From contig NZ_ANAY01000002.1 of assembly GCF_000340965.1 (NCBI RefSeq), forward strand, positions 62,001 through 126,000: a DNA stretch of 64,000 bases. Direction: 5' to 3'. This DNA is from Nocardiopsis kunsanensis DSM 44524. GTDB lineage: Bacteria; Actinomycetota; Actinomycetes; Streptosporangiales; Streptosporangiaceae. A program made the translations under genes and the position numbers. The notes under the pieces are model-generated. The model saw only the letters and a program-made list of their open reading frames with translations, had not been told where the DNA came from and searched no databases. Below are positions 54,131 through 62,633 of the stretch, piece after piece (positions within the stretch are counted from its first letter, which is position 1; every line of letters starts with the position of its first letter).

Positions 54131-56083
54131 AGGACTGCGCCTCGTGTGTCATGTCGAACTTGATGGTCCATGTCCCCGGCGGCAGCGGGTCGATTTCGGC
54201 ATTGATGTTCACGCTCTCCCCGGTTGCCACGTTGCTCGGCACCGGTGTCGTGGGAGCGACGTGGTAGATGCGGTCACCGTCCTCATCGAAGACCTGGTAA
54301 CTGAGTTCGTAACCGTTGTCCGGGGTCCACGTCTCCTTGCCTCGGTTAGTGACACCGACCTCGACGCTGGTCCCCCGGTTGGGGTGCGGCGCCGGGTCGA
54401 GTTCCGGGGAATCCTGCACAAAGGAGTAGTCGGCCCGATAAGGGCTGTAGGTGACCGTCATGTACGGCGCGCCCCAGGATTCCCGGCTTCCGAACTTCTT
54501 CCAGCCCGAACTGCTGGTCTCGGAGGCACGCACGGTCAGGCCATGGTTGTCCTTGTCACCGTCGACCCAGGCTTGCACCAGGTCCCGGCCCTGCGAACCG
54601 AGGTCGATGCCTTCGTAGCGGGCCGGGCAGGAACTGCTGGATGCTCCCACAGGCATCCATCCGCGGGCGAAACTGTTCTGCCCCAGGGCGGTGGAGTTGT
54701 AGCTGGGGCCCGGGAAGTCGGAAACGGACCGGTGGTTCCAGGACTGCGTCACCTCGTGAACGTGAACCGGGGACGGCGTACACGAGTACGACCAGTGGTT
54801 GAACAGGTACAGCTGGGCGCCGTAGATCTTGTGGTGGCGTAGCTCGCTCACCAGGGAGCTGAACTTCAAGTAGGAGGCGGCTCGGTTGGAACCGTTGTCG
54901 TACGTACCGGCTTTGAGTTCAGTATCGGTGTGCCGCGGGGTGTTGAACCCACTCTGGACGTAGGTGTCTTGGGAGGCGTTGTAGTTCCATGATGCTGTGG
55001 GGTCCACCCCGACCTGGTAGACGCGGTCATCGTCGGTCAACCAACCATGGTCGGCGGTGACTTCCAGTACCCACTGCCCGTCCTCCTCGAACAAGGCGAA
55101 CTCGACCGCTTCGGACCACGCTCCATTACCGGACCGAGGGTCGATATCGGAGTCCTCCATATAACCCGCCGGGATGTGACCGGCGTTTTCTCCGTCCGAA
55201 TCGACCAAGTCGATACTGCCGTCGTCGAGGAGCTCGGGGATGAGACCATCCAACTCCAAGGGAAAACGCCACGTGGCGTCTTCGGGGCTCTCCGGAACCT
55301 CGTTGAGCCAGATGGTCTCCTTCACGGTCCCCCCGACCAGGGACTCCAGTTCGATGTCGGCCCCGGGCAGGGCGTCTTCGTAAAGGATGCTGTCTTCGTC
55401 CCCGTCGAGGACCTCACCCTCGACGCCCGCAGCATCTTCCAGAGAGAAAACCAGGCTGTGGTGTTCGTCCAGTTCCATCCGGGCCAACTCACCGCTGCCC
55501 GCGTGTGAGGCGAAGGCGAGGTCCCGCGAGTCCGCGGAGTTGGCCCAGGTCGCGGTATTCTCCGGAACCAGACTGGTGTCAATCCTCTCCCAGGAACCGT
55601 TCGCGCCCTCGAAGTGGAAAGGCTGCAGCGAGAAATCGGTGGACAGGGTGCCGTCCTCGTTCTCGAAGGTACGGGAGAACTCTTCGCGTTCGTCGACGGC
55701 CTCCTCGCTGGTGTCCTCGTCGAAGCCGGAGACGTCCGGCTCGTCCTCCTCGGGCTGTGCGGGCGCTTCTGTTCCCTCCAGACCCGGGGGACGCATCGGA
55801 TCAGCGTCCTCGGGCAGATCGGGCCACTCGCGGGGCAGCGCCTCGTCCGGTACATCGGCATCCGAGGACGAGCCGTCGGGATCACCTTCGACCACGGCGC
55901 TTTCGGATCGGTGTGTCCGATCGGACGCGGAGCCGTCCTGCTGTTCAGGCGTATCGACGTCAGCCGCCGAGGCCGGCGTGAGCCGCGGCATGGTCAGGTG
56001 CGGGGCAATGATGACAGGGAGTCCGTCGCCAGTAGCGCCAACGCCATCCCCACTGCCGTGAGCTTCAAGCAGGAACTTCGCAC
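54033..56083 (-). pseudogene. Secreted DNRLRE protein, nuclease carrier, disrupted by two frameshifts
   Basis: The main frame encodes an acidic linker, a wapA-like N-region (WERIDTSLVPENTATWANS), a DNRLRE sandwich (about residues 374-540, SQDTYVQSGFNTPRHTDTEL to GAPYMTVTYSPY) and an Ig-like domain (about 565-654, to FDMTHEAQSFAAWGV). The start region is offset: a signal peptide MRSSCLKLTAVGMALALLAT (GTG 56083) reads to a stop at 55994, and one extra base in the C4 run (56002-56005) would join it to PHLTMPRLTPASAADVDTPE. The 3' end also shifts at 54105-54118. Reconstructed, it is an about 807-residue secreted nuclease without RHS core. The two lesions argue that it is inactive or phase-variable now. 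Confidence 0.7.
54105..54118. repeat. Perfect 7-bp tandem duplication breaking the toxin frame
   Basis: GGCACAC occurs twice in tandem (54105-54111, 54112-54118). With one copy the reading frame runs SFAAWGVPYTNYGYIDTE without break; with two it shifts into an unrelated ending. Confidence 0.9.
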
Positions 56084-56621
56084 GCCGCCATGAGCAGCAT
56101 CCGCCCCCGATCGCCCGCCAACACCCCCGAGGTCGGCTTGCTTTCCGGTCGTCACCACCGGTCACCTCCCGATTCCATGGCGGGCCACCCACGGAATCGG
56201 ACACACTTCTCCTGCGTTTCCACACTTCCCTCTGAAGCCCGTGAATTTGGCATGCCGCACTGAACGAACAAACCGCACATAAAAGTAGCATTAAGTGAAG
56301 GTGCGGCCGCAAGTTTCATGACCTCCGCGCGCACCACTGTTTCCGGAACGAGACTTATCCTCACCCCGCACGCATCTCTCCGTTGCCCTCTGCAACAAGA
56401 ACCAACGCGTTGCCGGCCTGATACCGAAATCACGAATCCGCACACCACAAGAGCCCTGGACCGTGTACCCGACCGTCGTGCGCACCCGCACCACTTCCGA
56501 GACGCCCCGTAAACGGCAGCCCTGCCTCTGGCAGCCCCGCAACGGTCCGTGTTCGACTACGGCGACATGACGCGGGCAGAACCGCAGCCCACGTAGGGCC
56601 CACTCTGGTCTCGACGACCGC
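56084..56621. other. Intergenic stretch without a supported gene
   Basis: About 540 bp upstream of the DNRLRE gene. Open frames here lack starts and codon bias. The promoter of the toxin operon must lie here. Confidence 0.4.
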
Positions 56622-57707
56622 TCAGCTGCGGCGGGCGAGCCAGAGGACCGCGGCGATGAGGACACCGGCGACGACGGCACCCCCGGCGATGAGGCCCAGG
56701 GCCGAGTCGTCGTCCCCGTCGCCGCTCTCGGCCTCCTCCGGGGAGGCGCCGGTCTCCTCGCCGTCACCGGCGGCGAGTTCGGCGTCCTCCTCGCTCAGGA
56801 ACTCATCGGCCAGAGGGACCCGCCACACCGGTGCGTGTTCTCCCTCGGTGCCGGCCATGAGCGCGGTGCCGTCGGGGGTGAAGGCGATCGACTCGCCCTG
56901 GTCCATCTCCGGCAGGTCGAAGGAGCCGATCGCGTCGCCGGGCACTCCGTCGGTGGAGTCGTACACCGTGGCGCCCCAGTAGGTGCGGATCACGTACCGG
57001 GTGCCGTCGGGGTGGAAGGCGGCGTCGGTGGCGAACAGAGGCGCCGATTCGATGCGCTCCAGGACGTTCTCGCCCTCGGGGTCGAGCTCCTCGGGTGCGG
57101 CGTACAGACCGCCGGAGAACTCCTTGGAGGCGAGGTAGAGGCGACCGTCGCGCGGGTCGATCATCATCGACTCCGCATCGCGTCCGCCGTCCTCGTAGGC
57201 CAGAGTCAGGGCGGTGGGGTCGATGGCGGCGTCGGCGAGGGTCTCGGGTTCGGGGAACCGGTACACCCGGATGTCGGGCCACCCGCCGCCGAAGTTGTCG
57301 CCGATGTCGCCGATGTGGATCTGCGGCTTCCCGTCGGGCCCCTCGGCGACGGTCACGGCCTCCCAGTCGCGCAGTTCCACGTTCAGGGTGAGGGTCGCGA
57401 GGGTCTCGCCGTCCTCGTCGACCGCGTACACGCGGGGTTCGTGCAGGCCGCTGTCGTTGTGGGTCCACCACACACCCTCGTGCCGCAGCGAGGGCGCGAT
57501 CCCGCTGGACTCGGAGACGAGCGGGTCCTGGAACTCGAAGGCCGTCTCCGAGCCCTCGGGCGGTTCACCACCGCGCGGATAGTTGGGGCCTTCCCCGGGT
57601 TCGCCCGGTTCCCCGGTCTCGTCGGGCACGTCGGTGTCGGCCCAGGCCGGGAGGGCCGGGCCGGGCGCGAGGACGACGGCTGCGGCGAGCGCGAGGAGTC
57701 TTCTCAT
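56622..57707 (-). CDS. Secreted, C-terminally membrane-anchored beta-propeller-like protein
   Basis: A 361-residue protein. ATG at 57707 is preferred over 57716 as AGGA then sits 8 nt upstream. Signal peptide MRRLLALAAAVVLAPGPALP, then a Pro/Glu/Gly linker, and a repeat-type domain with WWTHNDSGLHEPRVYAVDED, LRDWEAVTVAEGPDGKPQIH, IGDIGDNF and DLPEMDQGESIAFTPDGTAL, resembling extracellular esterase-like/SdiA-regulated propellers. The C-terminus has an acidic spacer and a membrane helix (ALGLIAGGAVVAGVLIAAVL) ending in LARRS. It is thus displayed on the outside. Ligand unknown. Confidence 0.75.
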   Translation of the reverse strand: MRRLLALAAAVVLAPGPALPAWADTDVPDETGEPGEPGEGPNYPRGGEPPEGSETAFEFQDPLVSESSGIAPSLRHEGVWWTHNDSGLHEPRVYAVDEDGETLATLTLNVELRDWEAVTVAEGPDGKPQIHIGDIGDNFGGGWPDIRVYRFPEPETLADAAIDPTALTLAYEDGGRDAESMMIDPRDGRLYLASKEFSGGLYAAPEELDPEGENVLERIESAPLFATDAAFHPDGTRYVIRTYWGATVYDSTDGVPGDAIGSFDLPEMDQGESIAFTPDGTALMAGTEGEHAPVWRVPLADEFLSEEDAELAAGDGEETGASPEEAESGDGDDDSALGLIAGGAVVAGVLIAAVLWLARRS

Positions 57708-57801
57708 GTCCGACATCCTGCCAGGACGGTGCGGGCGGGGGTGGCTTGCGTGTGCGTGCGAGCGGGCACATTCGGCGTACGGACACGCTGAGGAGAGCCC
57801 C

Positions 57802-58530
57802 ATGAGGATCGTCGCCTGTCTCAACGGGGACCGCCGTCCCGGTTCCCACCCCGCCCTTCCGGTCTCGCTCGACCAGATGGTGGAGGACGCCCACTCTGCG
57901 GTCGACGCGGGGGCCACCGACCTCCACGTGCACCCGCGCGGGCCGGGCGGCGCGGAGTCGCTGGACCCGCAGGTGGTGGGGGCGCTCATGGAGCGTCTGC
58001 GCAGCGACGGGCCACAGGTCCCGGTGTCGTTGACCACGGCGCTCTCCGCCGAATCCGACCCGGTGCGCCGCTACGACCTGGTGCAGCGGTGGGCGTCGCC
58101 GACACTGCCGGACTCGGTGACGGTCAACCTGCACGAGCCCGGATCGGTCGACCTGGTGCACCTGTTGAACGACCGCCGAGTGGACGTGGAGGCCGGGCTG
58201 TGGACGGTCGACGCCACACGCATCCTGATCGCGACGGGGATCACGGTCTCGACCGTGCTCGTCGAACCCACGCAGGTGGATACCGGGGACGCGCAGCACA
58301 ACGCCGACACGATCGTGGCGCTGCTCGACAAGGCCAAGGACCGGCGTCCGCGGCTGCTGCACGGCGCCGACGCGACGGCGTGGCCGATGTTGGAGGCGGC
58401 GCTGTCGGCGGGGATGGACGTACGTACCGGCCTGGAGGACACCCTGCGGCTGCCGGACGGCACGGAGGCCGAGAACAACGCCGACCTGGTCGCCCGGGCT
58501 GCGGAGCTGGCCTCCTCCGCCGCAGCTTGA
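57802..58530 (+). CDS. BKACE (DUF849) family beta-keto acid cleavage enzyme
   Basis: A 242-residue TIM-barrel protein, ATG start with AGGAGA upstream (MRIVACLNGDRRPGSHPALP). It has the zinc-binding AGATDLHVHPRGPGG (His-x-His), SVTVNLHEPG and the C-terminal DVRTGLEDTLRLPDGTEAEN. BKACE enzymes cleave beta-keto acids with acetyl-CoA. It is shorter than most members (about 275-310), as in one actinobacterial subgroup. The substrate is not predictable from here. Confidence 0.8.
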   Translation: MRIVACLNGDRRPGSHPALPVSLDQMVEDAHSAVDAGATDLHVHPRGPGGAESLDPQVVGALMERLRSDGPQVPVSLTTALSAESDPVRRYDLVQRWASPTLPDSVTVNLHEPGSVDLVHLLNDRRVDVEAGLWTVDATRILIATGITVSTVLVEPTQVDTGDAQHNADTIVALLDKAKDRRPRLLHGADATAWPMLEAALSAGMDVRTGLEDTLRLPDGTEAENNADLVARAAELASSAAA

Positions 58531-58551
58531 GTCCGGTCGGCGGGTCGGGCA

Positions 58552-58902
58552 TCACACGGCGTGCGTACGCAGGTGGTGTTCGATGCGGTCGCGCGTACGG
58601 GTCAGTGTGTCGATGCGTTCCTGCACCGACCGCAACCGGCGCTCGTAGAGGACGCGGGCGTCGGCGCACTCGGGTTCGGTGGACAGGTCACGCGCCAGGC
58701 AACCGCGGATCGCACGGATGTCGTCGGAACTCAGACCGGAGTCGAGGAGCAACCGGATGCCCTTGACCGTGGCCACGGCCTCCTCCGGGTAGTCGCGGTA
58801 TCCGTTCTCCGAACGCTCCGAGCCCAACAACCCGCGCTGCTCGTAGTAACGCAGCGCGCGCGTACTGGCCCCCGTCAGTTCGGCGAGTTCACCGATGCGC
58901 AT
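58552..58902 (-). CDS. MerR-family transcriptional regulator
   Basis: A 116-residue MerR protein: MRIGELAELTGASTRALRYY, EQRGLLGSERSENGYRDYPE, a helical linker and coiled-coil end (RRLRSVQERIDTLTRTRDRI). Two Cys (RGCLARDL and EPECADAR) are separated by 12 residues and could be metal or redox sensors, though they are not in the usual MerR metal site. It overlaps the MFS gene by 14 nt and follows it. It likely controls the MFS promoter at 60157-60187. Confidence 0.9.
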   Translation of the reverse strand: MRIGELAELTGASTRALRYYEQRGLLGSERSENGYRDYPEEAVATVKGIRLLLDSGLSSDDIRAIRGCLARDLSTEPECADARVLYERRLRSVQERIDTLTRTRDRIEHHLRTHAV

Positions 58903-60148
58903 GCGGGTCCTCCTTCTCCTCCGTCACCTCCACAGTAGAACCGGGGGCGACACCCCCGGCCGCGGGGAACACGCGCACCGAGACCGCCATGAGGACCAGG
59001 GCGGCCAGGCCGATCCCCGTCGCGGCGAGCGCCGCACCGGTCCCCCCGTGTCCGGCCACAGCTGCGCCGCCGGCCGCACCGGCGACGGTGACCCCGACGT
59101 AGAGGGCCCCGGTGTTGAGCGCGACCGCCTCGGTACCGGACTCACCCGCCAGAGCGAGGACGCGTGCGCTCATAGGGGCGGCGAACCCCCAGGCGGAGAA
59201 GCCCCACAAGGCGAAGACGGCCACGAGCACCCAGACGGGCAGCGACCCTTCGCCGAACAGGCCGAGGACGGCCAACAGGGCGCAGGCGGCGACGAGTCCG
59301 GCGAAGGTGGCGATGAGGCTCCGGTCGGTGCCCCAGGCGTCGGTGAGGCGGCCGCACACGACGGTGCCGAGGACGCCCGCCACCCCCGCGACTGCGATGA
59401 GGGCCGCGAGGGTGAGCCCTCCGGCACCGGTCAGGTCCCTGGTCACCGGCGCCACGTACGTGTACACGAGGTAACCGCAGCTCGCGCCGCCGACGGTGCC
59501 CAGCACGCAGAGCAGCACGGCCGGCCGGGCGAGGGGACGCAACTGCGCGGACACGCGTGTGGCGGGTGATCCGGGCAGGGAGGGGAGGGCGACGGCGGAG
59601 GCCGCGAGAACGGCCAGGGAGAGCGCGGCCACGAACACGAACGCCCAGCGCCAGTCGGCCAGCGTCCCGATCGAGGTGCCGAGGGGCACCCCCAGGAAGA
59701 GGGCGACGGTGAGGCCGGCGGCGACGCCGCCCAGAGCGCTCCCCTCGCGTCCGGGCCGGGCCATCTGCGCGGCCATCGCGAACGCCGTGGGGGTCAGTGC
59801 GGCCGCCAGTACGGCGGCGACCACCCTCAGCGCCAGCAGGGCCGCGTAGCTCGGGGCCAGCGCGGTGACGAGGTTGACCAGCGCGAACAGGGAGAGTCCG
59901 CCGAGGAAGAGCGGCCGTCGGGGCCACCGGGCGGTGAGCACGGCCAGCGGCGGGGCGGAGACCGCATAGGTGAGGGAGAAGACGGTGATGAGCTGGCCGG
60001 CCGCGGGCACGCCCACGCCGAGGTCGGCGGCGATCTGAGGAAGCAGACCGGCGATCACCAGGTCGTCGGTGCCGATCGCGAAAGCGGCCAGGACCAGGCA
60101 GGCCGTCGCGAGCCGGCCGGTGCCGACGGAAGGGTTCTGTGTCGTCAT
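58889..60148 (-). CDS. MFS efflux transporter (DHA1 type)
   Basis: A 419-residue 12-helix transporter. Start MTTQNPSVGTGRLATACLVL; the first helix carries FAIGTDDLVIAGLLPQIAAD, motif A lies in LTARWPRRPLFLGGL, and motif C-like VALFLGVPLGTSIGTLADWR follows in helix 5. It belongs near AraJ/Cmx-type drug or sugar efflux pumps. It heads an operon with merR and has a MerR-type promoter upstream. Confidence 0.9.
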   Translation of the reverse strand: MTTQNPSVGTGRLATACLVLAAFAIGTDDLVIAGLLPQIAADLGVGVPAAGQLITVFSLTYAVSAPPLAVLTARWPRRPLFLGGLSLFALVNLVTALAPSYAALLALRVVAAVLAAALTPTAFAMAAQMARPGREGSALGGVAAGLTVALFLGVPLGTSIGTLADWRWAFVFVAALSLAVLAASAVALPSLPGSPATRVSAQLRPLARPAVLLCVLGTVGGASCGYLVYTYVAPVTRDLTGAGGLTLAALIAVAGVAGVLGTVVCGRLTDAWGTDRSLIATFAGLVAACALLAVLGLFGEGSLPVWVLVAVFALWGFSAWGFAAPMSARVLALAGESGTEAVALNTGALYVGVTVAGAAGGAAVAGHGGTGAALAATGIGLAALVLMAVSVRVFPAAGGVAPGSTVEVTEEKEDPHAHR

Positions 60149-60156
60149 GGCGGCAA

Positions 60157-60187
60157 CCTAGAACCCTGACACCGGCGTCAAGGTCAA
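60157..60187 (-). promoter_or_regulatory. MerR-type promoter with 19-bp spacer
   Basis: On the minus strand TTGACC (60182-60187) and TCTAGG (60157-60162) are -35 and -10 elements separated by 19 bp (60163-60181). The spacer has the inverted repeat CCTTGAC...GTCAGGG. Overlong spacers with a dyad are the hallmark of MerR-regulated promoters. Confidence 0.75.
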
Positions 60188-60239
60188 GCCGCGGGGGCGG
60201 GAGCCGAAGGCACGCACTCGCGGGGCGCGGTCCCGGGGC

Positions 60240-60338
60240 TCAGTCGAGCAGGGCGCCCAGGACGACCAGGAGCATGATGGAACCCAGCACCACGGGCAGC
60301 AGCCAACGCTGCTTGTGGTTGTTGGTGAGCATGCTCAT
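60240..60338 (-). CDS. 32-residue single-helix membrane protein
   Basis: A tiny frame starting at ATG 60338 (MSMLTNNHKQRWLLPVVLGS) with GGGG about 7 nt upstream and a helix to IMLLVVLGALLD. A second Met two codons later is also possible. The longer frame upstream crosses the duplicated thpR end and is not real. Function unknown. Confidence 0.5.
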   Translation of the reverse strand: MSMLTNNHKQRWLLPVVLGSIMLLVVLGALLD

Positions 60339-60374
60339 GACGTGCCCCGCTCTGCTGTCCGGCCGGTATCCGTA

Positions 60375-60418
60375 CCCCAGAGTAAGGGGCACGTGAGAGC
60401 GGTCCGATAGTGGGTCCC
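60375..60418. repeat. Left direct repeat of an integrated element (attachment-site remnant)
   Basis: About 44 bp matching 61961-62004 with three mismatches; the core AAGGGGCACGTGAGAGCG and ten more bases (60384-60410 / 61970-61996) are identical. In the thpR frame it encodes YRTALTCPLL followed by WGTDTG, probably the original end of thpR. Confidence 0.8.
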
Positions 60419-60485
60419 CAGGCACGGAACGCTCTCTCAGCCGTGCCTGAAGAGTCGCCGACCATCGCAAGAAGGCAGCTCTCCA

Positions 60486-60566
60486 TGACATCTCTGGGAC
60501 CACTGATTGCTGACCACCTGGCCAGTCTGTCTCTGCGCGGCGTGAGCAAGCACACGGGGCGGGTGG
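60486..60566 (+). pseudogene. Possible truncated N-terminus of a tyrosine integrase
   Basis: An ATG at 60486 opens a frame reading MTSLGPLIADHLASLSLRGV and SKHT. The L-A-S-L-S-L-R-G-V-S-K-H-T pattern resembles the SAM-like core-binding domain that begins phage and ICE integrases (usually followed by R-x-Y). The match fades after SKHT and the catalytic domain is absent. Its position just inside the left direct repeat fits an element that lost its integrase. Confidence 0.35.
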
Positions 60567-60568
60567 GA

Positions 60569-60598
60569 GCCCGGAACCTCTCCCTTCGGGTTCCGGGC
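60569..60598 (-). terminator. Terminator hairpin
   Basis: GCCCGGAACC pairs with GGTTCCGGGC across a 10-nt loop, 40 nt beyond the stop of the gene ending at 60638. Confidence 0.65.
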
Positions 60599-60637
60599 CC
60601 TGCTCTGTCTGCTGCCTACCGCATCATGCCCGGGCGG

Positions 60638-61099
60638 TCACGAGCGCCACTGCTCGGGCAACGGCGCACCCGCGCGCAGCGCGCCATCCAGAGCCGCCCA
60701 CCGCGCACACGCCACACGGAGCGCGCTGAGGCACGCGGCCGACCCTCCTGTCTCACGGAGAGCTTCCGAGACGTCGTCACACAGGTCGGTGATGTACTGG
60801 CGTTCGTTCTTGTCCCCGGGATCGACCACACTCCAGTGCCCGGGGAGCGGGGCGTGGCTGCGAAGCAGAGCGTCCAAGATCCCGAAGGCCACGTCGGCGC
60901 GGCGGAGAGTCGCGGTGCTGCGTGCCGGCAGGCCAGGGGACGCGAGAAGGAGCGATACCTGCAACGCCATGGTGGACGTGGGAAACGTGACCGCCCACGT
61001 ACGACCGTCCGGATCCATGTATCCCCCCTCGTGGGAATCGCGCAGGGTGCATCCGTGTTCGAGGCACGGCTTCACCGGGCGGGTGTTCGCAGTCATCAC
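60638..61099 (-). CDS. Hypothetical protein of the integrated element
   Basis: A 153-residue protein; GTG at 61099 or ATG at 61096. It reads MTANTRPVKPCLEHGCTLRD, then DGRTWAVTFPTSTMALQVSL and helical remainder. Proteins of this composition are common in actinomycete integrative elements, but I do not recognise the family. It overlaps the upstream gene by 4 nt (GTGA), so they are coupled. Confidence 0.65.
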   Translation of the reverse strand: MMTANTRPVKPCLEHGCTLRDSHEGGYMDPDGRTWAVTFPTSTMALQVSLLLASPGLPARSTATLRRADVAFGILDALLRSHAPLPGHWSVVDPGDKNERQYITDLCDDVSEALRETGGSAACLSALRVACARWAALDGALRAGAPLPEQWRS

Positions 61100-61497
61100 G
61101 CAACAGCCCCCTCGGTGATGTCGCAGAGCACTGTGGCTCCGAGAGGGTTCCTGCCTGCGCGGCGGAGCGCTTCACGCCTTTCATGAGTCACGTAGTAACC
61201 CCGCACCAGCGCGGCGGGAGCCTCGGCCTCGCGGGGCTCGACCACGGGCGCAAGAGAGGAGAGGACCGTACGGGGGCGGCCGTCGGCAGGCTTACGCGGG
61301 GCGGGCACCAGCGGGGCGGGGGCCTCGCTCGTGTGCCCTTCGGCGACGTAGCGCCGGACACGGCCGGAGCGACGACGGCGAAGCTCTGCGGAGAGTTCTC
61401 GAAGGTAGCCGAACGGGGTCACGTGAACCCCGCACGTAGGACGGGACAGCCGTGCGAGCACGGCGAAGAGGGCGATAACGTAGCCCACGGCGAACAC
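61096..61497 (-). CDS. Hypothetical membrane-anchored protein of the integrated element
   Basis: A 133-residue protein starting at GTG 61497 with an N-terminal membrane helix (FAVGYVIALFAVLARL) and a Pro/Arg-rich soluble part with RRRRSGRVRRYV. The C-terminus is soluble (VLCDITEGAVA). It is divergent from the GntR gene and shares its palindromic region. Function unknown. Confidence 0.65.
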   Translation of the reverse strand: MFAVGYVIALFAVLARLSRPTCGVHVTPFGYLRELSAELRRRRSGRVRRYVAEGHTSEAPAPLVPAPRKPADGRPRTVLSSLAPVVEPREAEAPAALVRGYYVTHERREALRRAGRNPLGATVLCDITEGAVA

Positions 61498-61574
61498 CTC
61501 GTTTGTTCGTCCGGGCCCGGGGTGTTGCTAGCACCGCCGGGCCGCTCTGTTCGGTTGTGGAGCCTTCACCTTAC

Positions 61575-61615
61575 TTGCTATAGGACGCGGTGTATAGCAA
61601 AGGGACGCGTCCCTT
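61575..61615. promoter_or_regulatory. Operator region between the GntR gene and the divergent operon
   Basis: TTGCTATA (61575-61582) and TATAGCAA (61593-61600) form a perfect inverted repeat with 10-bp spacer, and AAGGGACGCGTCCCTT (61600-61615) is a perfect 16-bp palindrome. A TTGTGC (61619-61624) / TATCGT (61641-61646) promoter for the GntR gene lies just downstream. GntR-type regulators of integrative elements commonly repress themselves and the divergent genes. Confidence 0.55.
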
Positions 61616-61652
61616 ACATTTGTGCAGCGCAGGGCCGGTTTATCGTGCATCC

Positions 61653-61919
61653 ATGAGCAGCCCCGAAGACTTCCAGCCATCGAACGCGGCTTACCTGTAT
61701 CTGGAACTTGCCGACTTCGTGGCAGGGCAGATACAACGCGGGAATCTGAAGCCCGGTGCCCGGCTCCCCCCTGAACGGGAGTTCGCAGAGGAGTACGGCG
61801 TTTCGATCGGCACGGCGCGGAGGGCGACCCGAGAGCTTCGGGAACGAGGACTTGTGATCACGCTCCCGATCAAGGGAACGTTCGTGGTGGACCAATCAGG
61901 GAGCGTCTCCGGCTCCTGA
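61653..61919 (+). CDS. GntR-family regulator (short, KorSA-like)
   Basis: An 88-residue protein holding only the GntR winged helix: YLYLELADFVAGQIQRGNLK, PGARLPPEREFAEEYGVSIG, TARRATRELRERGLVITLPI and GTFV. No effector domain, as in small GntR proteins of actinomycete integrative elements. ATG at 61653 with no Shine-Dalgarno sequence; TATCGT ends 6 nt before it, so a leaderless transcript is possible. Confidence 0.88.
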   Translation: MSSPEDFQPSNAAYLYLELADFVAGQIQRGNLKPGARLPPEREFAEEYGVSIGTARRATRELRERGLVITLPIKGTFVVDQSGSVSGS

Positions 61920-61935
61920 CCGCCTTCGGGCCCGC

Positions 61936-62511
61936 TCACTCTCCGCTCTGGTCAGCGCAGCCCCGGAGCAAGGGGCACGTGAGAGCGGTCCGATAGCGGG
62001 TCCCTTGCCCTGGGATGCTTTCCACGAGGGCGACCCGGGTGGCACGCCATCGCAGCTGGGGCGGGTTCCCGAGCGATGCGACGGTGGCTTCGAGGTCGCG
62101 CGGGGGACGGCTGCGGGCGATCGTGATGTGCGGCACGTAGGGACGCGCGCCGGTCTCCACCCCGGCCTCCTCCACGGCCGACCGCAGGTCCCCGACCAGT
62201 GCGGCCAGCTCGCGCGTGTGCCCGCCCACCCCGGCCCACAGGACGGAAGCGCGCCGGGCCTGCGGAGGGAAGGTGCCCCAGCCGTCGAGAGCGAGGTCGA
62301 GCGGCGGGTGCGCCGCGGCGGCCCGTTCGAGCCCCGGCTCCAGGGCGGGCAGGCGTTCGGGGGCGACCTCCCCCAGGAACACCAGGGTCAGGTGCCAGTG
62401 TTCGGGGGCGGTCCAACGCAGTCGTGGCTCGTGGCGGCGGCCGCGCCGGACCGCGTCGCGGAGGGCGTCGGTGACCTGGCGCGGCGGATCGAGTGCGGTG
62501 AACAGGCGCAT
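61936..62511 (-). CDS. thpR: RNA 2',3'-cyclic phosphodiesterase (2H family)
   Basis: A 191-residue 2H phosphoesterase. ATG at 62511 (MRLFTALDPPRQVTDALRDA). The two catalytic HxTx motifs are EHWHLTLVFLG (residue about 43) and VPHITIARSRP (about 135). It opens 2',3'-cyclic phosphate RNA ends. Its last residues (LLRGCADQSGE) come from an integrated element: the 44-bp repeat inside the 3' end is duplicated at 60375, where the ancestral ending appears to be left. The enzyme core is intact. Confidence 0.9.
   Translation of the reverse strand: MRLFTALDPPRQVTDALRDAVRRGRRHEPRLRWTAPEHWHLTLVFLGEVAPERLPALEPGLERAAAAHPPLDLALDGWGTFPPQARRASVLWAGVGGHTRELAALVGDLRSAVEEAGVETGARPYVPHITIARSRPPRDLEATVASLGNPPQLRWRATRVALVESIPGQGTRYRTALTCPLLRGCADQSGE
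61961..62004. repeat. Right direct repeat within the thpR 3' end
   Basis: Partner of 60375-60418. It encodes RYRTALTCPL of thpR. The element between the repeats is about 1.55 kb. Confidence 0.8.
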
Positions 62512-62633
62512 GGGTGCGGTCTTCCCCCTTGCGGGTTGTCCGAGTACCGCGCGGGCGGTACTCTCCCTGCGGCCGGCCACGGAACCCGCGCTGAGCTGGA
62601 TTTCCCCCCGTCCCCTAACCGGAGTCCCCTTCT

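Noticed and set aside
61936-62004. tRNA gene as attachment site of the small integrated element
   Set aside because: The duplicated sequence lies in the coding end of thpR and cannot fold as a tRNA end.
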